Shown here in pieces: positions 25,722 through 37,611 of a stretch of DNA of 64,000 bases (the first letter of the stretch is position 1; each line of letters opens with the position of its first letter). A program made the translations under genes and the position numbers. The notes beneath the pieces are model-generated. The model was not told the DNA's origin, searched no databases, and saw only the letters and a program-made list of their open reading frames with translations. Origin of the DNA: Papiliotrema nemorosa (Eukaryota; Basidiomycota; Tremellomycetes; Tremellales; Rhynchogastremaceae); contig JASKOT010000011.1 of assembly GCA_032158125.1 (NCBI GenBank), forward strand, positions 124,001 through 188,000. The letters run 5' to 3'.

Positions 25722-28549
25722 ATGGCGATGATCACTGATCCAGAGTGAGTTTTGCCTTTCCACCTTTTCATTCACTCACACCAGCTACATCCTTCAGGCC
25801 ATTAGGCTGTCGGCATTACGTAGTTCAGACGATTCCATCACCCCTCGCATCATCTCACTAACCCCTTCTTTCGCTCTTAACCCATACATCAATGCCTCAG
25901 GGCTCTCCGATGTAGACCGATGGCCCGAGATCAAACGAGCTTTGGATTCTCCACCGCTCGAAACGGCCGAACGACCACGGCGCCGGGCATCGGATGAGCG
26001 AACGGGAGGTGGGGGTCTAAAGTACACTCAAACAATCATGGGAGGGAGGAGTGGAGCTTTGGGCATGCGAGTATCAGGCAGAGCCGGCGGGAGATCGATG
26101 AAAGAAGGAAGAGCGAATTCTTCCTCTGCAGTGGATCAACCGGTCCCTTCTTCCAGTCGGATCGCTTTGACTCGAACGCCAACGGCTGATGGGTTCTTCT
26201 CGCCATCAGGTCGGCCGCGGTCTGATTCTGCACCGGTGCCAAAGATCTTGGAACCACCTTTGGCCGGTACGAGCGTGATTACTACGGGAAGAGGTATGGG
26301 AGGGGTTGCAGAGGGCACGGGACTGCTCGAGTCGACTCTATCGACGAGCGTGACTTCGGGTGATATAGACGAGGAGAACGAAAGTCAGACAAGTGGCTTA
26401 GACTCTGGGTTCCTGGTGGCGGAGCCTTCCACTAGTCTCGCTCAAAGCGCCAGGCCCAGCCAACTAGGTATCACCGGAGGCGAGAGCACCGGACCTCTCA
26501 GCTCGACACTGATCGACGAAGGGAGTGATGTGGACGATGATGAAATAGAAGAAGAAGAGGAAGGAGACTTGGACGACGATACGAGGGAACTCCCCGACCC
26601 CGCTCAAATCAGCAACCGATCTTCAATGTTTCAACCAGGCGACGAGCTGGAATTCATCCCAGAACCCATCCAGAGACAATCCATATCAGGCCCTTCTGCC
26701 CTTACTGCCCTTCTCAACAAGCACATTCCCCACCTCGTCTCCACTTCGAGCGTCCCGACAGAGGAGGAAACGCCGATATCAAATCCTTTCGCATCGCTCT
26801 ATGCTTCCGTGGCGGCACTATCAAATATCCCTTCTATCGCTTTAGAGCTTTACTTTCCGCATTCAGATGCACCCTCCAAGCCTCTTATATGTAAAGCACG
26901 GAAAGACGCCACGGTGGAGGAGGTGACCGGATTTGGGCTGTACAAGTACTGGGAAGAAGGTCGATCTCCATCCCTTTCAAATCAGTCCGAAGATCGGCTG
27001 TCTACCGTCGGCTGGGGATTGCGGATAGTCGAGGATGACGGGGAGGTAGATGAAGACTTTCCACGTGAGTAGGACAAACAGCCTTGGCGTGTTCAGCACA
27101 AAGGGATCCGGTGTGACTTTGATCGCCATGCGTTTTCGTCAGCTGTCAAACAGCTCTAGGGGGCACCTTTCCCGTCCCTGCCTGTGACCTAGCTGGGACA
27201 TCGTGCTGACATGTAGCCTTGGATAGGGAGTCGCAGATTTCCAAATTCTCATACGGTCAATTTGCTATCGTCCACGCAACCGAGTCACAAGGTGGGCCAG
27301 AATACCACGATCTATGCTGACAAATAGCGCGTCAAAACGCCGCCAAAGCACCTACAATTCAAAGACGACCCTCACGTATCATCGCGCCCGTCATACGCAC
27401 GCGACCGTCCGCTCAAGGAAGACCCAGCTTCAACACACCTCAACCTCCTCCTGCCTCCAGCAGCATGGCTGCTTCACTATCATCTTCAAACGAGAATCTC
27501 CCCGGAGTCTTGGGCTCAACGTTCAAGGGGAGCGTCGGACTTAGCTCTGCTTTAAGCAAGACCGTACTGCTCAGAGTAAGAGTGACGGCCAGTGCCGATG
27601 TCCATTTTACCACAACTCTCAGCGTGTAAGCTCAACCATACCAACCGAGATGTGGAAGAGCTGATGATCAGGCCATCAGACATGTATATAGCCGATTTGA
27701 CAGAGGTGCTGTGCAAGAAGAAGCGCTTGCAAAGTCCCTCTACCGATTGGGTACTCTGTCTGGCGGATTTGACCCTTGCTTTGCCCCTTGATCGGACCGT
27801 TGCAAGTCTCGAAGGGCGGACCGACCTAGCTTTGATCAGACGACAATGGGCTGTGGAACATGGTTTGAGGATAGGCGATCGGAGAGGAGGAGATCCGAGC
27901 GGTAAGCGTTACCACGAGGAGTGGTTACACAGGCTAATCCTGAAGCGTCGATATTCAAGAGGATGAGTGAACCTGCTCCATTGGCCAAATTCGGTGCGGG
28001 CGTCACGGATATGTCGCAGACCTACAAAGTGAGCTTCTCGAGGTCACAGAGCCCAAGCTGACTCTCAGAAATACACTGTCCAGCGTAAGATCGCCATTGG
28101 TCGACACGAGCGTGTACTAGCCATTGACGGAGACTATATTCACGTGAGCTCTTGACTCTGCCCAAACCGAGGCTCATTCTCAGATTATGCCATCGGAATC
28201 AAGAGCATTCTTTGATAGTATGAAAACGACCTCGTTCCACATTTCGCTGGTGGCATCATGCAAATTGACCGGAAGAGCCGGCGGGTTCAAGATCAATGTC
28301 TGGCGAGATGCTGGTCAGAAGAGGTACGAGTTTGAGGCGGATAATGGGAGACTGGCGGGTAAGTTGTGCTGCGGAATCATTTGCGACAGTCGCTGAGTTC
28401 TGCGTAGCGGAGATTATTGGGACCATACGGCAATTGTGAGTTGGAAATGGTCAATGGTATTGGTGCTGACCGGCAGGATGAAGTCGTATCAGGTTGATCG
28501 CAACACCATCTTGCCCCCACCGCGACCCTTGCCTTCTTCTCGCAAATAG
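25722..28549 (+). CDS. SIN1: TORC2 subunit Sin1/Avo1
   Basis: Sin1/Avo1 is the TORC2 subunit that recruits AGC-kinase substrates and membrane lipids. Exon 1 is only MAMITDPE, and the second exon continues DYILQAIRLSALRSSDDS, a typical Sin1 N terminus. The CRIM domain follows at about 26.75-27.06 kb (NPFASLYASVAAL, IALELYFPHSDAPSK). A Ras-binding-like domain lies at 27.55-27.9 kb (VTASADVHFTTTLSV, DWVLCLADLTLALPLDRTV). The C-terminal PH domain is at 28.0-28.5 kb (YTVQRKIAIGRHERVLAIDG, FKINVWRDAGQKRYEFEAD). The stretch between exon 2 and CRIM is long, Ser/Gly-rich and acidic. Introns lie near 25.74, 27.07, 27.29, 27.63, 27.90 and 28.0-28.2 kb. It converges on thymidylate synthase (177 bp apart). 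Confidence 0.92.
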
Positions 28550-28725
28550 GCCGTATATCCTGGGACAGACTCGGTGGCGTTATGTATGGCTTGACGGTGT
28601 TTGGAGACGCCACTTCGACCTGAGGACTGGGTACGTCGATGTAGGGTTACGCGTTGTAGAGTAGATCAAAGACATTGCATGAAGTATGATACAAGACACC
28701 ACCGCCACGAGTCCTCCCATATTAC

Positions 28726-29834
<1,109 letters not shown>

Positions 29835-29905
29835 CTTGAGGCGGCGGTCTTTGTGAAGAGATCGAGCAAGAAACAGAGAAGAGTCAAGAGATGGCTCCGA
29901 TCCCG

Positions 29906-29911
29906 ACGCGT
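29906..29911. promoter_or_regulatory. MluI cell-cycle box 1 of thymidylate synthase
   Basis: ACGCGT within GACGCGTC, 72 bp upstream of the ATG at 29834. Paired with a second copy 39 bp further upstream. Confidence 0.75.
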
Positions 29912-29944
29912 CTGATTTTTAAATCAACATGAAATCAACCCTCG

Positions 29945-29950
29945 ACGCGT
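29945..29950. promoter_or_regulatory. MluI cell-cycle box 2 of thymidylate synthase
   Basis: ACGCGT within GACGCGTC, 111 bp upstream of the ATG. The two boxes share the same eight bases and their starts are 39 bp apart. Confidence 0.75.
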
Positions 29951-30176
29951 CCCAGCCTCATTCCTTCGACTCGTTGCACCCTTGTGTCAAGCATGGACTA
30001 CATATACATTCACATGGAGCATCATATTAAGAGCTACTCGTCATACGGGTCTTTTCCTTACTTTTTCCACCCACATCACCTCACTACAAGAATCGTAATC
30101 ATCTTCAATCCAACATCGTTCAAACATAACTCCAAAGATACCCCTTCTGATCCCTTGGATCCTAAATGATACAACC

Positions 30177-32720
30177 TCATTGGTCCTCTGACAAGGCACT
30201 GATCGCCTTGGACAGCTTCTCCCTCGCCCGCTTGGTCTTCGCATCTTCCCTGTCCCACACTTTGCCGACTTCCTCTTCTGCCACACCTTTCCCCTTGACT
30301 CCTTCGACCAACCCTAGTCCCTCCTTGATTTCCTCATCTCGGACGCAAAGCTCGACTTTGACGCCTTGTGCTCCCTTGCGCGTAGATCCCGAACCAGATC
30401 GAGACATTGACGACGCACCGTTGGCAATCGCCACGAGACCCAAAACCTCCAAGTTTGACAGCAGATCCCTGTAATCCGATTCCGAACTAGGTGGGAAAGG
30501 ACTGGAAGTATGCGACAAGAGATGCACATAGGTGGCGTAAAGATTGGCAGTGGTCAAGCCGTCTGAAGACTTGCTCGGAGTTGATGTTGGAGTAGATGTA
30601 CCGGTTCCAGAGCCCGGTGCTGGACATCCGGACAGACCAGCTCGAACTCGTGTGGAGAAGACGAGAGCAGAGAGTAGAACCATTTTGCCCTGAAGTGGTA
30701 CCGATCGGATTTTCTTGCCGGTGATACTGGCCGTTGCAGTATTGCTCGAACCGGCGGCAGCTTTGAGCTGTTGAGTGTGCGAGTTGAAAGCTTTGATCGT
30801 GTGCGCCAAGGAGATCTTGACCAAAGGTACTGTAGCGCCCGTCGTCTCGGCTTGTTTGACCTTTCTGCTCCATTCACTCTCGGCGAGCGTGACGGCAAGG
30901 GAGAGGACGCCGAGGCACATCCGAAGATCTCCATTTTGCGCTTCGACCTTTTTGGTCAAGAGCTCGACCGATTTCGGGTCCACTTTGACTCCCTCACCCT
31001 CGGCTGGTGTGGGTTCGGCGATGGCCAGCCGATGAGTGATAATGTTGGTCATGTCTGATCCAACATACGCCTTGAAGGGCAACACGAGCGGGCTAGCTCC
31101 GTCAGGCAGAACAAGTCGGGCTCGCAGGGTCAGGTCCAAGGTGTTCGAGATACCAACAAGCTTGACTCGTCCGTTGGTGTGGACCGGGAGGGAGAAGATC
31201 TTCGAGAGAAGATGAGATACGGCCGGAGGCGCAGAGGTCGGCGGTGGTGGCAGTAGCGAATCGATCTCGTCCAGTAATATCAGTCTATACCATCAGCAGC
31301 CTTTCTTTGTATGCCACGAGATGCCTCACGTTCTGATGGAGCCAGAGTCGACATGCGCGACGACTTCGCGCTCTGTCTTCCCGCAGCCCATTTGTTCTCC
31401 GAGTCGTCGCCAGACGTCGGCGACTTTGAGACCCATACACCCTACCTCGATGAAATGCCACCCTTCGCTTCGCATCTCTCGTCCTAGAGACGATACTGTA
31501 GCAGTCTTGCCGGTTCCAGGGGGCCCTGAGACGTACAGCCCAACATCGACGCTGTTCTGATCGGCGAGATACGTCCGTAGAGCGCGAGTCTCCTCCTCTC
31601 TTCCAACGATGGTCTGCTTGGACGACGTAGACAATCGCAAGAAAGATTTGATACGCTTGTACGGGTTGGTATGTTTCCGCTTGGGCTCGTCCTCGGTATC
31701 AGTCTCGACCTCGGTCGAATCACCGCTAACGTCGCTTCGCATTCTCACCAAACTCATTCTGTCGGCAGTTGCGTCGATGTCAGGAGGAGTCATGATAAAT
31801 GGGCTAGAAGGCGGTGAAGGCAGCTGTGCCGCTTGTTGAGCTTGCGCCCGTGTCTTCGGCTTGGTCGGAGTCCTGTCGAGATCCATGAACGTGTCGATGG
31901 GGTTTGAAGGTTCGAGAGAGGTGAAGGAGGAGAAACTTTCCAGGGACGGAGTGGTGATGGATGTCATGGAGGGAGTGGGAGAAGGGAAACGCGATGCGCG
32001 ACGAGAGAATGAAGAGCATGTCGAAGGAGCAACAGAAGGTAAACGGCCTGATGTTCAGCTACACGCCAGCAAGGACAGCTCACCGGTTGCTTCACTGCGA
32101 AGAGAGGAGACGCTGCCACTTCTTGCTCTGGCACTTGCAGCAGTGCTCGACCTCCTTGCAACACGTATCCTCTTCCTCGACCCGTTCTCATCCTCCTCTT
32201 CTTCCTTCTTTGGAGGAATGTTCTCCTTGCCCTTGCCAACAGGTCGTCGCCCACCACGCGGATCAGGGTCCTCGTCATCGCCTTTACCTCGGCTAGGTCC
32301 GCTTCCACCAGCCACCGCAGATTTGAGCTGGGCTGGGGAGACCAGACTAGGCGTACTCTGCGTCCTAGTCAATGTCCCACCACGCCCAGTAGGTGTAGCG
32401 ATCAACGACACAGGTGAAGGAAGACCCGTGCTACCTGTACCTATGGATGAGTCCGAGTTGGCATTCCGACGCGTCGAGGGGAGGAACATGGAGCTAGATC
32501 GCGTCAGAGGCGGGTTCATCGTCGGGGTCGTAGCTGATGAACGGGTCAAGATGGGTCGTGTCGGCGTGGTAAATGTCGTGGGTGCTGTCGATGTCGATGA
32601 CGCGGTGGTCCGTCTGCGTGTGGGGGTGGAAGTTGGAGTAGATACTTCTCGAGGGGTGGAAGCATCTTCCGCCTCTTCCTGTGTAGAGGTGGCTCGCGTT
32701 CGTTTCGTCGGTCCCGGCAT
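30177..32720 (-). CDS. CDC6: Replication licensing ATPase Cdc6/Cdc18
   Basis: Cdc6 loads Mcm2-7 onto ORC-bound origins in G1. The start MPGPTKRTRATSTQEE is followed by a ~300-residue Ser/Thr/Pro-rich N terminus with many SP/TP dipeptides, likely CDK sites. The AAA+ core begins IVGREEETRALRTYL, with Walker A SGPPGTGKTATV near 31.5 kb and Walker B LILLDEIDSLLPP near 31.27 kb. A sensor-like part reads VGISNTLDLTLRARLVL. The C-terminal winged helix is at 30.4-30.6 kb (LYATYVHLLSHTSSPFPPSS, LLSNLEVLGLVAIANG). ORC1 is less likely because no BAH domain is present. There are introns near 32.0-32.1 kb and 31.29 kb. Confidence 0.9.
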
Positions 32721-33098
32721 GTCGATGGTGGATACAAGATGTAGAATGCACAAGATACTTGAATGAAAGAAGAGATGAAAATGTGTGAGGCGGGTATAGG
32801 GAATTGAAGGGGTGGATCAGGGAATCAAAATGACGGTTCAAAGTGTGGAAGCGACACCTCGGGAAGGGGAATGGTGGTTTTTCACCACGCAAAGTGTAGT
32901 CGATGAAGAATAGCGATACAAGATACCTAGAAGAGATGGATACTGATCCTTGAAGAGTCTGCTGGTCGTTAGAGCATGCACATGGAGGTCGGAGATGATG
33001 TCGATGAAGGGCAAGATGAATCGTCGAATAGGAACATGAAGGTGTGCAGCACTCTGAGTCCCCATGCCCTGACAGCCACACTATCACGAGAAACTCAG

Positions 33099-33104
33099 TC
33101 GCGT
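33099..33104. promoter_or_regulatory. MCB-like site 1 upstream of CDC6
   Basis: TCGCGT is one base from the ACGCGT consensus, 379 bp upstream of the CDC6 ATG. It is weak evidence alone; a second copy is at 33196-33201. Confidence 0.35.
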
Positions 33105-33195
33105 CGACCATGACATTGAATTTTCAGGGCATTTAGAGAGCATGCATGCATCCTAGGTCCCCCCATCCCATGGCTCACCGAGGCATGCACAAACG

Positions 33196-33201
33196 ACGCG
33201 A
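33196..33201. promoter_or_regulatory. MCB-like site 2 upstream of CDC6
   Basis: ACGCGA, the reverse complement of the site at 33099, lies 476 bp upstream of the CDC6 ATG in the context ACGACGCGAATG. Confidence 0.35.
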
Positions 33202-33807
33202 ATGGGATCACCTAATCCCGCGAGGATCCTGCATGGCACAGCAAGTCACAAGACGTCCTTCTCCAAGATAGTCCACTATGCTAGCTTTGCGCGAACCGAT
33301 AATTCCATTAAAATCCAGTCATCAACCGTCGATCAGCGTCCGAAACCCCTTTATACACAAACACACCCGCAGGCCACCTCCTTGTAACTCCCGAGCATGT
33401 ATCAGAGTCGATCACCCATCACTTTATACACTCTATACATTGCGTCGATCTGGAAGCATCCAGCCGCAGATCGATACGCGCTATACCAGGAACGAATGCC
33501 AAATCTCGACGGCCGTTTCCGAAAACTCGCTCATAGATGTCATCGTAATCAACCCTCTCTCCCTCGGGTGAACGACGGGGTTTTGACATGCACAACTCTG
33601 CTTGGCTGGGTGATGACAGCCTACTGCATAAGCTTCTAATATATACTATTGCTTGTGACATGATATATTCAGGATATCGAGGCTCAAATCGCATGACAGG
33701 AATCACGCGACGTGGGTCTCTCCCAAGCCGATCGACGCATGATGCAGTGCATATCTGACAAAACGTGCAATGCCTTACCAACATCCCTCATAATCGTCCC
33801 AAGATCC

Positions 33808-34314
33808 CTACTTGTCACCTGAAGAGTGCCTCTTGTCACCTGAGGCACTCTTTGCAGGCACTGTAGTTCGCTCAGAAGGCTCATCGGGGATCTCTGCCGC
33901 CAAAACGGTAACATCGGACCCCTTGTCTCCCAACGAATAGAGATACTCATCAATCCCCAATCTGATCTGTCTCATTCGATATTCCTCCTCACTCTCATTT
34001 GCATCTCGATCGGACCACTCACCGACTCCGACAAATCTGCAAAAACGTTGAGTCGGCGTCTTGGCGTCATCCATGCCTGACTGCGAGATCAGTCGTTTCT
34101 TGACAGCACTCGTGAGCTCTGACGCCTCTATGGTACCGTTCAAATCGGCGGTCCAGGCGTATCGTTCCTCATAATCAGTCGCGATGAACCCCTTGGTCCC
34201 CTGTTTGCCAGGCTTGAGGGAGAAATCATAGAAGATAGTCCTATGTCCCTCGAGCGATTCTGCGGTGAGAGATACCTTGGAGATTGCAGTCACTTTCTCA
34301 GTCGAGATAGACAT
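33808..34314 (-). CDS. Small hypothetical protein (168 aa), single exon
   Basis: I do not recognise this protein. It starts with ATG at 34314 (MSISTEKVTAISKVSL) and is open for 168 codons without an intron, unusual in this window. It is soluble-looking and acidic in the middle. Readable features are IFYDFSLKPGKQG, ERYAWTADLNGTIEASEL and a C-terminal repeat SGDKRHSSGDK. There is no signal peptide or membrane segment. A perfect 10-bp inverted repeat overlaps its last codons. The upstream 409 bp give it its own promoter, so it is probably a real, fast-evolving gene. Confidence 0.55.
   Translation of the reverse strand: MSISTEKVTAISKVSLTAESLEGHRTIFYDFSLKPGKQGTKGFIATDYEERYAWTADLNGTIEASELTSAVKKRLISQSGMDDAKTPTQRFCRFVGVGEWSDRDANESEEEYRMRQIRLGIDEYLYSLGDKGSDVTVLAAEIPDEPSERTTVPAKSASGDKRHSSGDK
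33823..33851 (-). other. Perfect inverted repeat at the 3' end of the small gene
   Basis: AGAGTGCCTC (33823-33832) and GAGGCACTCT (33842-33851) are perfect inverted copies separated by nine bases, 13 bases before the stop codon in the coding direction. TTGTCACCT, which is the loop here, also occurs at 33812-33820, coding the repeated SGDK. The mRNA can form a 10-bp stem. Confidence 0.6.
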
Positions 34315-34723
34315 GTCTGCGAGAGTATAAGAGATGCTCGTTTACAACTGCAGCGATTTATATCAATAGTGCCCGAGATCGGAAAATGACTGAGAGGAAG
34401 ATGTTAGAGGGAGAAAAAGCTTTATCGAAGAGGGAGTTGACGACCGCTCCACGAGTCAATCCCAATAGTCAACCCATGTAGCTCGTCAGAGACATCCTTT
34501 CACGTCCTTTCACGTACGGCCAAGATGTAGCTTCCTCAGCCTGCTCTCTCATCATGCTAGCGACGGAAAGTGAGTAGCCACTCCTCTCGCATGCCTGCTC
34601 GCGACGATCGCTGTGCCATGTGGAACCATTCTTGTCTTTATCACTAATGGTCCCAAGTGTCTCTTGTGATGCCGTCGGTCTGCAGCCTCAAGAAAGTATT
34701 CTAATACAATGGGGGATCCTCGC
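34315..34723. other. Intergenic: promoter of the small hypothetical gene
   Basis: A gap of 409 bp. CACGTCCTTTCACGT-type repeats occur at about 34500-34515. A minus-strand open frame that overlaps the neighbouring gene's end lacks an ATG and is not called. Confidence 0.5.
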
Positions 34724-35796
34724 CTACCTACGCCAGCTCGAGCTGAACCCTCTTGCGCTGGAACTCGGCGGGACAGAGCTCGATCTCCCCGTCGTCTCGC
34801 TCCTCTGACCACCTGTCAGTCCCCTCTTCCACCCTGAGACTCTAGACCTCACTGAGGAAGTCTTATCCCTGAGACTACTAGCCAAGGATCGGACACTGTT
34901 TCTTGTACCATGGCTTGAAGCCCAAGAAGAACGGCGGGACCGTTCGTGCTCGCCTGGTGAATCAATGTTGGGGTAGAAATCGATGTTGGTGTCTGGTATT
35001 GTACCGTAGAAATCTCGAAGAGCTTGTGTGTTCTTTCGCTCTGTCGGAGATATACATCGACCATCCTTACCGATAAAATCGTCGAAAGATACTTGAGATG
35101 AACTATAAGCATGTCCATTGTAGATTGATCCCGTGGGACTGGGAGATTCCGATCCTGAAGCGTAATCTCTCGATGAAGCGGCAGACAAGACAGACCTATC
35201 GTCATCGTTGTACCGACTAGACAGAGGTGTGAGCGTCACGGGATCGTATACCGAGCCGTTGTCCATCGTACTCTGATGTGACAGCGACCAAGGCTCCTTG
35301 CGACCAGGCATGGCACTGAGGATAGGCGATATCCCGCGGGTCGAGCTGTCGCTGCTCGCGATCGATACGGTTGGCGAGAGTGAGGTGGAGTACTGGAAAT
35401 CGGACGGGTGCGTAGAGGTCAGATCAGGGCACGAATGGGTGAGGTAGAAGAGGTCTGGGCCGGTGGGTATGGTGTAGATTGAACCGGGGTGGTTTGTCAT
35501 TTCGTCAGGAGACCATGGGTATATTCCAGCTGCAGAGCTACAGTAGATGATCAGTGATGCTGTCTATCCGGGACGGCTTGAGAGCGTTGATAGACTTACG
35601 GCACATGGCTAGACTCTTCATATTCCGATACTGGCACAGTCTTTGCACTTTCATACGTCGTTGGTATGATCAGGCCTTCATCGTCGTCATCAGATAAATC
35701 ATATTGTGAAAGATGTCTTTGCTTGAAGCTTTCCTGAACAAGACGTTCCCAATCGGACTGAGCCTCGTCTTGACGAGTGTAAGTCCCGTAACTCAT
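34724..35796 (-). CDS. Hypothetical Ser-rich protein A (336 aa)
   Basis: Unrecognised. Two exons (35600-35796 and 34724-35537) join to exactly 1,011 nt. The start MSYGTYTRQDEAQSDWERLV is followed by an acidic patch DLSDDDDEG, then a long Ser/Thr/Tyr/Pro-rich and probably disordered body. A segment reads VSFDDFIGKDGR, and the C terminus is basic: SVRSLASSLRDKTSSVRS, GWKRGL, ending SSSWRR. It has no signal peptide or membrane segment. The next gene upstream (36237-37169) shares the layout, so the pair may be old tandem duplicates. Composition suggests a phosphorylated scaffold or cytoskeletal/membrane-associated protein; this is a guess. Confidence 0.65.
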
Positions 35797-36236
35797 CCAA
35801 CGGCGATGATCAATCTATCAAGCAAGCAGGCGACGAAGCAAGATTAGAAGCTCTTCAGATGAGTTAGCAGACGAGACAGTGTGAAAGCGAGAATGGTCGG
35901 GGAGAAATGTCATTAGAGCCAATCAAGGATATAATGGGTCGTTTGGGTAATGTGCTGTGTGGTGTTTTGGCAATGAGAAAGACCCTTCGAGTGAAAGGAT
36001 GACTCCCCGCCACTCAGGCATCGCGCGTCATAGGGTCGACTGAAAGGATGTAGTCTTTTGAGAAACATCTCGAACAGTTCGGACGGTGGCGAGGACAGCG
36101 CGCACAGTATGTACATACTGTCTCAAGTCGATCCATCCGACTCCACCACGTCTTCCGGTGCGTGCGCTCCGATGCACTTGAGAAGCAACAAAACGTCCTC
36201 CGTCAAAGCCGCTTCCTCTATTCATCTCGATCGGGT
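35797..36236. other. Intergenic between hypothetical genes A and B
   Basis: A 440-bp gap serving as promoter of gene A and 3' end of gene B. I see no gene or clear motif. Confidence 0.5.
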
Positions 36237-37169
36237 CTACTGTACCTTCTTTGAAAACAGTCCGGTCCACGCTCTCCTCACGCCAGATAGAGCAGTCCGA
36301 GTTGATCCCTGCGCTCCGAGAGACATACTTGTACCGTTTCGTCTCGATTTCAAGCCAAAGATTGAAGATCCTGTTGGGTGTTTTCCGCGTCTAATCGTGG
36401 CAGGCACCGAATTCTCCACAATGGCTCGGCGGAGAATCTGGTCGAAGGAGATCACGGACGGGTCATATTCGGGATCAAAAGCCGCGGAAAGGATAGACGT
36501 GTAGTCCGCATCGGTATGATGGTGCCTTTCTTTCCCAAAAGGGGATTCGGGTACACCCGTCTCTGATACTGCAGAATAATGGCGATGTCGCTCAGGCCTT
36601 GCGATATGTGGTCGCCATGGTTGATACATGGCGGGATCTGCAGGTGAAATGGCGGATGAATCATCGTGAGGACAGTCTGAAGCACTCTGCGAGGTCGGTG
36701 AAATCGAAGATCCTTGTCCTAGCCAATAATCAGGCGCTTCTTCCTCTTCATCGGGCAGTTCATACACCGCATATGATGGATCGATGAGGGAGCCATTGAT
36801 TTGATCCGCCCAGTCTTGATTGCCCTTAGTATCGATTGTTCCCACTTGTAAAGTAGAATCACTTTCGTCGGCAAGTGTCGAGGGCGGTATCGACGCTTGT
36901 CGGAAGTAGGTGTACGCCGCGTCAGGGTTCTCGGGGTAATCGCTCAACTCTCTTCCCCACTGTCAGATATCATCCTGGATACAGAGCAGTGATACGTACG
37001 TCTCATCCATCGTGATGGCCTTTTGCCAATCTGCTTCGCTCATGTTTATTGCAACAGGTAGAACCTCGCCATCGGATACAGCAAAGAATGTCGATCTGTG
37101 AGTCCCGTCTTCGTGAGTCATGCGAGTCGCGTGGGTCGAATCTTCGGCGCTGTGCAGAGATTCACCCAT
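36237..37169 (-). CDS. Hypothetical acidic protein B (298 aa)
   Basis: Unrecognised. Two exons (36996-37169 and 36237-36959) give 897 nt, 298 residues. ATG at 37169 (MGESLHSAEDSTHATRM) is the first in the frame. The N-terminal part has MSEADWQKAITMDETYWGRE. The body is acidic (YELPDEEEEAPDYW), with YTSILSAAFDPEYDPSVISF and FDQILRRAIVENSVPATIRR. The C terminus is basic: GLKSRRNGTSMSLG, ALSGVRRAWTGLFSKK. Like gene A it has an N-terminal DW(E/Q)(R/K) motif, a (V/I)SFD(D/Q) segment and a basic Trp-containing tail. No membrane segment is visible. Confidence 0.65.
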
Positions 37170-37611
37170 TCTGTGCTGGACGAAATAGGTCAATAGGACT
37201 GAACACGCAGAGGGCCTCTGTCCTGGTACTATTGACTGTCAACAATGAGTAGGATGAGACCCGCAGAGCGCCCCAGAAGTCATGCCGATCCGCGACGGCA
37301 GGATCTGAATGCAAAGGAAGTGCTGTCATTGGTAATGAAAGACGGAGTCGTCAAGCGAAAGGAGTGGCCTGATTGATGACGATGTGCGTAAGACCTCATC
37401 CAACGCTTCAGAGACATCCCTGTTGGTCGCGGTATTACTGATATGATTTGATGTCTCCGGGTCCACGTGCAGGTCAGATCCGAACGCGAATGGCATCAGC
37501 GATACAACAGTGACAGTTGGCCAACATGGTCTGTCCAGAACCACATGTCCAGGCTTGACTAGATAAAGCTGTACTGTATACCTCACCATTGACATCGGTA
37601 TTAGCATCAGG
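37170..37611. other. Intergenic: promoter of hypothetical gene B
   Basis: A gap of 442 bp. A 93-codon minus-strand frame (37326-37607) overlaps it but has no homology I recognise and lies just after the ArfGAP stop, so I treat it as noncoding. Confidence 0.5.

Larger units (their letters stand above)
29835..30176. other. Intergenic: thymidylate synthase promoter and CDC6 3' end
   Basis: This 342-bp gap contains two GACGCGTC palindromes, a TTTTTAAAT stretch between them, and an AT-richer part next to the CDC6 stop. No gene is visible. Confidence 0.75.
32721..33807. other. Intergenic: CDC6 upstream region
   Basis: This 1,087-bp gap has no believable gene. It contains TCGCGT at 33099-33104 and ACGCGA at 33196-33201 (the same hexamer on opposite strands), an alternating GCATGCATGCAT run near 33141-33152, and AT-rich TATATA-like stretches at 33640-33670 next to the downstream gene's 3' end. 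Short open frames here have no recognisable content. Confidence 0.6.

Noticed and set aside
37326..37607. 93-codon minus-strand frame after the ArfGAP gene
   Set aside because: Lies immediately after the ArfGAP stop, has no homology that I recognise and is likely 3' UTR or promoter sequence.
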